Positions 1 to 6,224 of a DNA stretch of 10,584 bases are shown piece by piece. The first letter of the stretch is position 1; each line of letters starts with the position of its first letter. Under the pieces are notes generated by a model, which did not search any database, was not told the origin of the DNA, and saw only the letters and a list, made by a program, of their open reading frames with translations. A program made the position numbers and the translations under genes. Source of the DNA: Candidatus Kuenenia stuttgartensis. Its GTDB lineage: Bacteria; Planctomycetota; UBA1135; UBA2386. The DNA lies in the NCBI GenBank assembly GCA_945861365.1, contig CAMAUH010000104.1, positions 1 through 10,584 of the forward strand, given 5' to 3'.

Positions 1-608
1 GCCGCGCGCGACAGCAGTGCTGGCGCGCGCACCGCCGGCGGCACCACGACGAAACGGTCGCGGTCGGCGACGCCAGCTGCCGCCAGTTCGTCCGCACAGC
101 TCGGGCTGACGGCGAACAGCAGCTGCGTGCGCGCAGCGAGCCGCCGTTCGAGCCGGCCGAGCAGCCAGGCCAAAGGCCGCGCGAAGTAGTCCTGCAGCAC
201 ATGGCCATGGAACGTGTGCGCGACCACCGGCACGCCCGCCGCGAACGCGGCCGTGCGCCCGAGCCAGCCCGCCTTGCTGGTGTGCGTGTGCACCACATCC
301 GGCCGATGCGCCGCGAGCAACTGCCGCAGGGCCGCCGCCGCCGCGCGATCGGCGAACGGCGCGATGCCGCGCGCGAGCCCCGGCAACGTGACCCAACCGC
401 TCGCCGCCGGTCCGGCTGCGAGCGCTGCATCGAAGTCCAGCGCCGGCACGCCCTGCGCCGCCGGCGCCAACATCGCTTCGCTGCCGTCGACGGAGCCGGT
501 GACCAGCAGCGTCGGCACGCCCTGTGCAGCGAATGCGTGCCACAGCGCGATCGCCTGGCCGGTCGGGCCACCGACGTTGGGCCGCGTCAGGATGCGCATC
601 ACGCGCAT
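1..608 (-). CDS. Glycosyltransferase family 4, N-terminal part (runs off window start)
   Basis: Probable GT-B fold glycosyltransferase that moves a sugar from a nucleotide-sugar donor to a cell-surface glycan, lipid or secondary metabolite; acceptor unknown. 202 codons are visible and the C-terminal donor-binding half lies outside the window. The N terminus reads MRVMRILTRPNVGGPTGQAI, with the glycine-rich loop typical of GT4 enzymes. Around residues 100-115 is RPDVVHTHTSKAGWLGR, followed by VVAHTFHGHVLQDYF, the HTH..KAG..GR and HTFHGH signatures common in GT4 family members; FAVSPSC follows near residue 170. The chosen ATG at 608 has an in-frame TGA 12 bases upstream and a GAGG Shine-Dalgarno (616-619) seven bases away; a second ATG at 599 is possible. 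It lies downstream of the DUF5658 gene in the same direction. The family call is confident; the substrate cannot be inferred. Confidence 0.88.
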   Translation of the reverse strand, partial: MRVMRILTRPNVGGPTGQAIALWHAFAAQGVPTLLVTGSVDGSEAMLAPAAQGVPALDFDAALAAGPAASGWVTLPGLARGIAPFADRAAAAALRQLLAAHRPDVVHTHTSKAGWLGRTAAFAAGVPVVAHTFHGHVLQDYFARPLAWLLGRLERRLAARTQLLFAVSPSCADELAAAGVADRDRFVVVPPAVRAPALLSRA

Positions 609-686
609 CGCGTGACCTCACCGTGCGGACCGATGCGCGCGTGCATGCGCGTCATCATGCAGCGCCGAGCCGGCGCGACCAGCACC

Positions 687-1181
687 TCACTCGGCCATGC
701 CGAGCAGCGTCAGCAGGTACAGGTGCCAACCGAGCAGCACGCTGTAGCCCCCGAACACGATCCACAGGCCGATGCGCGCACTGCGGAAGTTCTTGGCCAG
801 CGTCAGGTAGGCGCACAGCACGCCGATGCCGAACGTCTTCAGGAACAGGAACGGCAGCGGGTGGCCGCCGAGATCGAGCACCATCTGCACCATCGGGTTC
901 AGTTCCTTGCCGCCGTGCGACAGGAACACCAACGTGAACCACGCATCGAGCAGGTTCAGCGCCAGGATCGCCAGCACCAGCGCGAACAGGCGCGGGCCGT
1001 GCACGTCGACGAACGCACCTTCGCGCTCGTCAGCCCGCCGCACATCGCGACGCCGACCGCCCCACAGCACGTAGCGGCTGAACATCGGCGTCGGCCGGCG
1101 GCGGCGGTCGGATTGCAACCGCTGCTCCTCCGCCGCGGCAACCGACTCGCTCGCCACAACTTCTTCCTGGGTGGTCAGCAC
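687..1181 (-). CDS. DUF5658-type small membrane protein
   Basis: Function unknown. With the GTG start at 1181 the product is 164 aa: a polar, Arg/Glu-rich cytoplasmic N-terminal part of about 63 residues (including WGGRRRDVRRADE), then three hydrophobic helices at roughly 64-87, 111-128 and 137-159. The first helix carries LNLLDAWFTLVFL and is followed by GGKELNPMVQ; this N..D..T and G.ELNP pattern is what I associate with DUF5658. The start is uncertain. The frame stays open to a GTG at 1253, preceded by a GAAGG-like sequence, but codons between 1253 and 1181 have more A/T in third position than the rest. An ATG at 1085 would remove the Arg-rich leader. It is co-oriented with the glycosyltransferase downstream (78-base gap) and separated from the oxidoreductase upstream by a hairpin. 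Confidence 0.75.
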   Translation of the reverse strand: MLTTQEEVVASESVAAAEEQRLQSDRRRRPTPMFSRYVLWGGRRRDVRRADEREGAFVDVHGPRLFALVLAILALNLLDAWFTLVFLSHGGKELNPMVQMVLDLGGHPLPFLFLKTFGIGVLCAYLTLAKNFRSARIGLWIVFGGYSVLLGWHLYLLTLLGMAE

Positions 1182-1276
1182 GAACCAACCATACCCCACC
1201 CGGCACCGGCGCCCGGCTGGGGCGCCCGGCCCGAAGCGAGCCGTCGTTCGCACCGGGCCTTCGATGGTCCCATTGC

Positions 1277-1299
1277 GGGCCTTCGTGCCTGGAAGGCCC
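1277..1299 (-). terminator. Hairpin after the Gfo/Idh/MocA gene, possible terminator
   Basis: An 8-bp perfect stem, GGGCCTTC (1277-1284) with GAAGGCCC (1292-1299), and a 7-base loop lies 11 bases past the oxidoreductase stop codon. There is no T-run after it on the minus strand, so it is not a textbook intrinsic terminator. It may slow or end transcription, protect the 3' end, or do neither. Confidence 0.4.
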
Positions 1300-1310
1300 C
1301 AGCCGTGGCA

Positions 1311-2612
1311 TCAGATGAACTTGGTGATGCCCGGCACCGCGACGACGGACTTCGGCGGCTCGGCATCCCACGCCAGCAGGTCCGGCATCAGCACTTCCTG
1401 GCTGTTCAGGGCCTCATCCCACGTGACGCGCTTGCCCGTGTAGGCGGCCATGCGGCCCATCAGCGCCATCAACGTGCTGTTGCACATGTAGTCGCCATTG
1501 TCGATGCGCTTGCCGGCGCGCAGGGCAGCGAACATCTCGTCGTGCTCGGCCTGGTACATGTCGCGCACCTTGCCCTGGAAGCGCCATTCGTTCTTGCCGG
1601 TGATCGTGCTCTGGAACACGTTCGCGCGCCCTTCGGTGCCGACGATGTACTCGTTGACGTCGCGCCAGCAGTCGTTCTGCTGCCGGCAGTAGCTGTAGCC
1701 GCGGGTGCCGTCCTCCCACTCGTAGATGGTCGCGAAGTGGTCGTAGATGGTGCCGAACTGCGAGTCCGTGCGCTTCTGCCGGCCGCCGAGCGACGCCGCG
1801 GCGCGCGGATAGACGTCGCGCTTGATCCACGCCATCACGTCCAGCGTGTGGATGTGCTGCTCGGCGATCAGGTCGCCCGACAGCCACGGGTAGTACAGCC
1901 AGTTGCGCAGCTGCCACTCGAGCTCGCTCCACTGCGGCTGGCGCGGGAAGCTCCACAGCTCGCCGGTGACGTAGTTGCCCTGCATCGCCAGGATCTCACC
2001 GATGCCGCCTTCCTGCAGGCGCTGCACGACCGCGCGCCGCGCGTCGTGGTAGCGGTAGCAGAGGCCGCTGACGATCGACAGGCCCTTCTGCCGCGCGAGC
2101 GCGCAGGCGGCGGCGACGCGGCGCACGCCCGGCGCATCGGTCGCGATCGGCTTCTCGGCGAACACGTGCACGCCCTTGGCGACGGCCTTCTCGATCTGCA
2201 TCGGCCGGAAGCCCGGCGGCGAAGCCAGCAGCACCGCGTCGACGCCGCTGTTCAGCACCTGGTCGATCGCGTCGAGGCCGACGAAGCGGCGCTCCTTGGT
2301 CACCTGGAACTGCGCCTTGCGCTTGCTCTCCGTCAGCGTCTCCTCGATGCCGGCGAGGCCGCTCTCGAGCCGGTCGGCGAACGCATCGCCAGCACTGACC
2401 AGGATGTTCTCCGGGTGTGCGGTGACCGCTTGGACCGCCGCACCGCTGCCGCGGCCGCCGACCCCGACGATGCCGATCTTCAGTTGCCCGCCGCCTTGGT
2501 GCACCGCCGGCGCCGACTGCAGCGCACTCAGCGAACCACTGGTGGTCAGGGCGGCAGCGGTCGCCGCGGAGGTCTTCAAGAACGAACGGCGCGAAGGAGA
2601 GGGTCGCTTCAT
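1311..2612 (-). CDS. Gfo/Idh/MocA family oxidoreductase with Tat signal
   Basis: NAD(P)-dependent oxidoreductase of the Gfo/Idh/MocA family, probably acting on a sugar or sugar-like substrate outside the cytoplasm; the exact substrate is unknown. The 433-aa product starts with a twin-arginine signal, SRRSFLK at residues 7-13, followed by an Ala/Thr/Ser-rich hydrophobic stretch to about residue 30. The Rossmann nucleotide loop GVGGRG is at 50-55. The family's EKP motif is at 153-155 (AEKPIATDAPG). A conserved His/Asp stretch, EQHIHTLDVMAW, at 251-262 fits the catalytic region of the second domain. Export with bound cofactor through Tat is the known pattern for such proteins and they are numerous in Planctomycetota. 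Length is normal. No clear Shine-Dalgarno precedes the ATG. The gene starts a minus-strand unit, divergent from the TPR-rnpA-yidD cluster. Confidence 0.93.
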   Translation of the reverse strand: MKRPSPSRRSFLKTSAATAAALTTSGSLSALQSAPAVHQGGGQLKIGIVGVGGRGSGAAVQAVTAHPENILVSAGDAFADRLESGLAGIEETLTESKRKAQFQVTKERRFVGLDAIDQVLNSGVDAVLLASPPGFRPMQIEKAVAKGVHVFAEKPIATDAPGVRRVAAACALARQKGLSIVSGLCYRYHDARRAVVQRLQEGGIGEILAMQGNYVTGELWSFPRQPQWSELEWQLRNWLYYPWLSGDLIAEQHIHTLDVMAWIKRDVYPRAAASLGGRQKRTDSQFGTIYDHFATIYEWEDGTRGYSYCRQQNDCWRDVNEYIVGTEGRANVFQSTITGKNEWRFQGKVRDMYQAEHDEMFAALRAGKRIDNGDYMCNSTLMALMGRMAAYTGKRVTWDEALNSQEVLMPDLLAWDAEPPKSVVAVPGITKFI

Positions 2613-2873
2613 GGGCTCGGCAGACGGGAGAGGGGGGCGCAGGCTACTGCACTCCCGGCCCGCGACAACGGGGCGTCACGACCTCCTACCTCCAACTGCG
2701 GTGCGGCACCAACATCGCCACCCCGGCTGTGCGGTTCAGGGCGTCGACGAACGCCGCGGCCCGGCTGGTCTGCCCAGGCATCGACGCGTATCCTCCGCCA
2801 CCCGACCAGACCCCGAGCCGTTGCGGCCCGCCCTCCGCAGCGCTGCCAGACCAAAGCCCCTCCCGTCGAAACG
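2613..2873. promoter_or_regulatory. Divergent intergenic region holding promoters for both sides
   Basis: This 261-bp gap separates two outward-facing genes, so it should carry promoters for the oxidoreductase (left) and the TPR-rnpA-yidD cluster (right). For the left side a weak sigma70-like pair is visible on the minus strand: TTGTCG (2663-2668) and TAGCCT (2641-2646), 16 bases apart, leaving a leader of about 20 bases. For the right side I see only a TATCCT near 2789 without a convincing -35. Open frames crossing the gap are GC-driven and match no protein I recognise. The boundaries are those of the flanking genes; the promoter elements are inference. Confidence 0.4.
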
Positions 2874-3845
2874 ATGCGATCTCTCGCCCTCCTGTCGCTG
2901 CTGTGTGCCTGCAGCTCCCTCGCGCAAGACGAGCGCACGAAGCTGACCAGCTACCAGCGCAACGCGGCGCTGTACTTCGAAGGCAGCCGCCTCGACCAGG
3001 CGATGATCCAGTGCGAGAAGGGCCTGGAGCTCGAACCCGACGACTACAAGTTGAAGGCGATCAAGGGCGCCATCCTGCTGCGCGCCAGCGGCACCGCGAG
3101 CTCGACCGACCACAAGCGGCTCGACGAGGCGACCAAGGTGCTGGCCGAAGTGCACGACCAGCGTTCCAACTCGCGCCACGAGCCCAGCGTGTTGCTGTAC
3201 TACGGCCAGGCGCTGCAGAAGCAGGGCCAGCGCCACCTCGGCGCGGCGATCCGCGCCGAAGGCGATGCCCAGCGCACCCCGGACGCCAAGGTCGCCGGCG
3301 AACTGCAGGAACAAGCTGCGGCAGAGCGAGCCCTGGCGACGGCGGACCTGCAGCAGGCGTGGGACCTGTTCGGCGTGCTGATCGAGCGCGGCGAGATCCT
3401 GCGCTTCGCCCACAACCACCGCATGCAGATCGCCGGACTGCGCAAGGAGGACGCCGTGTTCACGGCCGAGGCGGAGCAGTTCCTGCTGCAGAGCCAGAAG
3501 GCGAAGGACTCGGTCGCCAAGCAGGTGCAGGACGCGAAGAGCGTCGACTTCGAAGCGGAGCGCATGCGCACGCTGGCCGAGCTGAAGAGCGAAGAGCTCG
3601 AAGTGCGCTCGCTGGTCGCCGACTTCCACTTCGACCGCAAGAACTACGACAGCGCGCTGACGCAGCTGAACCGCGTGCTCGAGATCGATCCGCAGCGCAG
3701 CACCGACTACTACAACCGCGGCCGCGTGCTGCTCGAGCTCGGCAAGCAGGACGAGGCGCGCCGCGACTTCCTGCGCTTCCTGCAGACGACCTCGCTGCCG
3801 ACCAGCGCCGACCAGGTCGCCTTCGCGCACCGCGCCATCAAGTAG
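2874..3845 (+). CDS. TPR-repeat protein, probable lipoprotein
   Basis: The 323-aa product begins with a short exported leader, MRSLALLSLLCACSSLAQDE, whose LCAC segment could be a lipobox with Cys13 as lipidation site (Cys at -2 is unusual); otherwise cleavage after SSLA is plausible. The body is helical. A TPR-like unit lies around residues 24-70 (AALYFEG..LDQAMIQCEKGLELEPDDYKLK), a long Ala/Gln/Glu-rich helical middle occupies about 110-240, and one or two clear TPRs at 246-305 include YDSALTQLNRVLEIDPQ and YYNRGRVLLELGKQDEAR. TPRs are protein-binding scaffolds; the partner is unknown. The frame is open far upstream, but the ATG at 2874 is the only start giving a signal peptide, and the region before it looks non-coding. 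Its TAG overlaps the candidate GTG of rnpA, so the two are probably cotranscribed and possibly translationally coupled. Confidence 0.85.
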   Translation: MRSLALLSLLCACSSLAQDERTKLTSYQRNAALYFEGSRLDQAMIQCEKGLELEPDDYKLKAIKGAILLRASGTASSTDHKRLDEATKVLAEVHDQRSNSRHEPSVLLYYGQALQKQGQRHLGAAIRAEGDAQRTPDAKVAGELQEQAAAERALATADLQQAWDLFGVLIERGEILRFAHNHRMQIAGLRKEDAVFTAEAEQFLLQSQKAKDSVAKQVQDAKSVDFEAERMRTLAELKSEELEVRSLVADFHFDRKNYDSALTQLNRVLEIDPQRSTDYYNRGRVLLELGKQDEARRDFLRFLQTTSLPTSADQVAFAHRAIK

Positions 3846-4234
3846 TGGACGTGCCCAAGAAGGCGACGCTCGGCGTGGCCCAGCGGCTGCGCTCGCAGCA
3901 GCACTTCCGCGCCGTCTACGCCCGCGGTCGCCGCGCCGGTGGCCAGTGGCTGACGGTCGTGCTGCTGCCGCGCCGACCGTCGCCGATCGCCGGACCGCGG
4001 CTCGGCGTCTCGGTCAGCAAGGACCACGGCGGCGCCGTGCGGCGCAACAAGCTGAAGCGGCTGCTGCGCGAAGCGTTCCGCCTGGAGAACGCGCGCCTGC
4101 CGCAACAGGCCGACCTGGTGCTGATCCCGCGCGTGCGCACCGACGACTTCCCGTTGGCGGAACTGCGCAGCGAACTGGTGCAGCTGGCGCAACGCGCGCT
4201 GCACAAGGGCGACGAACGGCGGCGCCGGCCATGA
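3845..4234 (+). CDS. rnpA: Ribonuclease P protein component
   Basis: Protein subunit of RNase P, which binds the catalytic RNA (not in this window) and helps it remove 5' leaders from precursor tRNAs in the cytoplasm. The 129-aa product has the family layout: RLRSQQHFRAVYARGRRAGG near the N terminus, the basic central strand GPRLGVSVSK, and the signature helix RRNKLKRLLREAFR at about residues 66-79, containing the invariant RNxxKR. Length is normal. The start is a GTG at 3845 that shares its first base with the TPR gene's TAG; a second GTG at 3851 would give 127 aa, and neither has a clear Shine-Dalgarno. Its stop overlaps the yidD ATG (ATGA). The usual upstream neighbour rpmH is missing and is replaced by the TPR gene. 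Confidence 0.95.
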   Translation: MDVPKKATLGVAQRLRSQQHFRAVYARGRRAGGQWLTVVLLPRRPSPIAGPRLGVSVSKDHGGAVRRNKLKRLLREAFRLENARLPQQADLVLIPRVRTDDFPLAELRSELVQLAQRALHKGDERRRRP

Positions 4235-4500
4235 AGTGGCTGCTGGCGCTGCCGGTGTGGCTGTATCGCAAGGTGATCAGCCCGTGGAAGCCGCCGATGT
4301 GCCGCTTCCGGCCGACGTGCTCCGAATACGCGCTGCATGCACTGCTCGAGCACGGCGCGCTGCGCGGCAGCTGGCTGTCGGTGCGGCGCCTGTGCCGCTG
4401 CCATCCGTTCACCGAACCGGACTTCGATCCGGTGCCAAAGCGAAGCGGATCACGGCTGCGGCTGCGGGAACGGGTCGACCGCGTCCCGGCTGACCAGTAG
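4231..4500 (+). CDS. yidD: Membrane protein insertion efficiency factor YidD
   Basis: Small membrane-associated protein thought to assist insertion of inner-membrane proteins by the YidC/Sec machinery. The 89-aa product shows the family pattern: YRKVISPWKP near residues 12-21, then CRFRPTCSEYALHALLEHGALRG with its conserved cysteines, then RRLCRCHPF and DPVP. The usual GGYDPVP is here EPDFDPVP, so the paired glycines are absent. Beyond DPVP is a basic tail of about 20 residues ending in PADQ. The ATG overlaps the rnpA stop by four bases (ATGA), a typical coupled pair. The last 51 bases lie opposite the end of a convergent minus-strand gene. yidC does not follow, unlike in the common rpmH-rnpA-yidD-yidC cluster. 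Confidence 0.94.
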   Translation: MKWLLALPVWLYRKVISPWKPPMCRFRPTCSEYALHALLEHGALRGSWLSVRRLCRCHPFTEPDFDPVPKRSGSRLRLRERVDRVPADQ

Positions 4501-4872
4501 CCGTCCGCCGGTGCGCACGAAGCCGGCGTCGCGATCGTCCGCCGCGAGCAGCACACGCAGCTGCTCGTCGTCGGCGAGGAACCACTCGGCCCGCACGGTG
4601 ACGTGGACCTCATACCGCGCGACCACGGTCGGATCGTCGACCAGGAAGGTCCACTTCGGGAGCTTGGCGATCGGCGCGGTAGCGGGTGCTTGCACCGGCG
4701 GGCGCCACCACCACGGCGCCGCCGCGACGCCCACGGCAACCACCAGCAGCGCAGCCCGCACGGCCTGCCGCCGGCGCCGCCGCGCGCGCACGACGGCCAA
4801 GAGGCCCGGCAGGCGCTCGCGCATGCACGCAGCGGCCGGAATGGACAGATCGGGTTCGTTCGCACTAAGCAT
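4450..4872 (-). CDS. Single-pass membrane protein coupled to the ECF sigma factor (candidate anti-sigma or signalling partner)
   Basis: I do not recognise a family. The 140-aa product has a cytoplasmic N terminus of about 36 residues ending in a strong positive patch (VRARRRRRQAVR), one hydrophobic helix at roughly 37-55 (AALLVVAVGVAAAPWWW), a Pro/Ala linker, and an outside domain of about 70 residues (KWTFLVDDPTVVARYEVHVTV and onward), ending in PFPQPQP. The ATG at 4872 lies inside the last codons of the sigma factor gene, an 8-base overlap, so translation is probably coupled. This position and topology are typical of anti-sigma factors. However, the cytoplasmic part is too short for a usual anti-sigma domain and has no zinc-finger HxxxCxxC. 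The function is therefore inference only. The end overlaps yidD on the other strand by 51 bases. Confidence 0.72.
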   Translation of the reverse strand: MLSANEPDLSIPAAACMRERLPGLLAVVRARRRRRQAVRAALLVVAVGVAAAPWWWRPPVQAPATAPIAKLPKWTFLVDDPTVVARYEVHVTVRAEWFLADDEQLRVLLAADDRDAGFVRTGGRLLVSRDAVDPFPQPQP

Positions 4873-5449
4873 GCAACCACTCCGCGGCAGCACGCCGCAA
4901 TCGTTCCAGCACCCGGCGCAACCGTCCGTGCGCCGCATCGTCGCCGAGCCCCAGGCGCGCTCCGGCTGCGGCGACCGAATCGCCGTCGTCGAAGCGCGCC
5001 CACAACAGCGCCTGGTCGCTCGCCGGCAACTCGCGCACGCGCGCCGACAGCCACTGCTGCCGCTCACCCATCGCCAGCTGTAGCCAAGGCTCCGCGTCGG
5101 GATCGACCACGGCCTCGGCCGCGACGGCACGCTCGCGCGCTGCGCGGCGCCGTTCGGCCCGCAGCCGATCGCTGATCGCGCGCAACACCGCGGTCGACAT
5201 CCACGCCCGCACCGCGCGTTCCTCGACCAACGCCGGCAGCTTCTTCGCGACCCGCAGCATGACGTCCTGCACCACGTCGAGGCAGAACGCTTCGTCGCGC
5301 CGACTCGACGCGCGCGCCAGCGCCAGCGTCGCCGGGAACCATGCCGCGTAGAACGCCGCGAACGCCGCCTCGCTGCCGGCCGCGATGGCCTTGGCGAGAG
5401 CGACGCTGTCGACCGCTGGGAGCGGCGCGCGTGGCGGCGTGTCCGGCAT
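4865..5449 (-). CDS. ECF-type sigma-70 family RNA polymerase sigma factor
   Basis: Directs RNA polymerase to a specific promoter set. The 194-aa product has a region 2 at about residues 25-105, with AFAAFYAAWFPATLALARAS, then the DVVQDVMLRVAKKLP helix, then RAWMSTAVLRAISDRLRAERRR (regions 2.3-2.4). After a linker, region 4 is at about 135-187, with ELPASDQALLWARFDDGDSVAAAGARLGL followed by a recognition-helix-like GRLRRVLERLRR. There is no region 1 or 3 and the length is normal for an ECF factor. The ATG at 5449 lies 7 bases after the stop of the secreted STN-like gene and has an AGGTG sequence 4 bases upstream. Its end overlaps the next membrane protein gene. The target regulon and ECF subgroup cannot be read from the sequence. 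Self-regulation is common for such factors, but no promoter motif was identified here. Confidence 0.88.
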   Translation of the reverse strand: MPDTPPRAPLPAVDSVALAKAIAAGSEAAFAAFYAAWFPATLALARASSRRDEAFCLDVVQDVMLRVAKKLPALVEERAVRAWMSTAVLRAISDRLRAERRRAARERAVAAEAVVDPDAEPWLQLAMGERQQWLSARVRELPASDQALLWARFDDGDSVAAAGARLGLGDDAAHGRLRRVLERLRRAAAEWLHA

Positions 5450-5456
5450 GCCGCAC

Positions 5457-6149
5457 CTACTTCGTGGCGCTCTGGCCGGGCCCGTCGGCAGGCGACACGC
5501 CCGCCTTGCGCAGCGCCTCGCTGCGCTTGCGCTTCACGTCGTTCTCCAGTTCGGACAGCACCTCGCGCGCGACGAGGATCTGCTCGTCGGCGCCGCGGAC
5601 GATCAGCAGGCCACTGTCGCGATGGAAGCGCAGCGTCAACTGGCCTTCGGTGGCGGCCTCGATCGCCGACAGCACGGTCTCGACCTTGATGCCGATGCCC
5701 TTGTCGGCATCGTTCGTCAGCTGCACCAGCGAGCAGACCTGCGTGCGGCCCCCCGCCGCGGGCGACGACGAGCGCGGCGGGGACTGCCGCTCGGCGACCA
5801 GGATCGAGAACACCGGAGCGCCACCGCCGCTGAACTCCTTGACGCGCACGAGCCACGCGCTCTCGGCGACCGAGCAGGCCGCTTCGAGCGCCTGCTCGAT
5901 GCCGGCACCGTTCAACTCGAGCCGGGGCAGCACGGCCTCGAGCGCCGGCGGCGCGACGAGGATGTTCGCCTTCGGCTCCTGGTGCCGCAGCAGGTCGACG
6001 AACTGGCCGAGCGTGCCGCCGGCGAAGCTGACGCTGACGGTGATCGCGGGCGGCTTCGGGCGCGGCGTCGCGGCGGGGTTGGCGATTGCGGGATCCTGCG
6101 CGAGCAGCGGCAGCGCGAGCAGCAGGGCGATGGACAGCGAGCGGATCAT
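5457..6149 (-). CDS. Exported protein with STN / secretin-N-like segments
   Basis: The 230-aa product has a Sec-type signal peptide (MIRSLSIALLLALPLLAQ, cleavage near residue 17). After a Pro/Ala spacer, residues 36-93 (ITVSVSFAGGTLGQFVDLL through LELNGAGIEQALEAAC) have the strand-helix-strand-strand-helix pattern of secretin/TonB short N-terminal (STN) domains. Residues 170-205 (LTLRFHRDSGLLIVRGADEQ and the helix after it) resemble the second half of a secretin N1-type domain. A Ser/Pro/Gly-rich linker lies at 121-136 and a charged tail at the end. No pore or TonB barrel follows, so it is a free-standing soluble or loosely attached periplasmic protein. A GAGG Shine-Dalgarno (6154-6157) is 4 bases before the ATG. 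The ECF sigma factor gene follows after 7 bases. Domain assignment is by pattern only; the role is unknown. Confidence 0.75.
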   Translation of the reverse strand: MIRSLSIALLLALPLLAQDPAIANPAATPRPKPPAITVSVSFAGGTLGQFVDLLRHQEPKANILVAPPALEAVLPRLELNGAGIEQALEAACSVAESAWLVRVKEFSGGGAPVFSILVAERQSPPRSSSPAAGGRTQVCSLVQLTNDADKGIGIKVETVLSAIEAATEGQLTLRFHRDSGLLIVRGADEQILVAREVLSELENDVKRKRSEALRKAGVSPADGPGQSATK

Positions 6150-6224
6150 GGTGCCTCGTTCGGGTTCGGGTTCGTTCGGAACACCGGAGAGACGCCGCCG
6201 CGGGGCCGTTCCGTCGCGCGAGGT
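6150..6224 (-). promoter_or_regulatory. Short intergenic region with GTTCGG repeats and an inverted repeat
   Basis: Between the exonuclease stop and the STN-like gene start. On the plus strand GTTCGG occurs twice in a row at 6158-6169, followed by GTTCG and TTCGG to 6179. On the transcribed strand this is a CCGAAC repeat directly before the GAGG ribosome-binding site. CGGAAC (6177-6182) and GTTCCG (6208-6213) form an inverted repeat with a 25-base loop. It could be an operator, a weak terminator for the repair genes, or chance; no clear -10/-35 pair is seen. Confidence 0.3.

Noticed and set aside
615..686. GC-rich alternating CGCG/GCATGC stretch between the DUF5658 and glycosyltransferase genes as a terminator or small RNA
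   Set aside because: Partial palindromes only, no stable unbroken stem and no T-run; it fits ordinary base composition.
2765..2853. TGGTCTG and CAGACCA as an operator in the divergent region
   Set aside because: The seven-base arms are about 75 bases apart with no other symmetry, which is expected by chance in such GC-rich DNA.
201..2873. Plus-strand frame open for hundreds of codons ahead of the TPR gene
   Set aside because: It runs opposite the glycosyltransferase, DUF5658 and oxidoreductase genes, is Arg/Ala/His-rich, and matches no family. It is a GC-rich shadow; the real gene starts at 2874 with a signal peptide.
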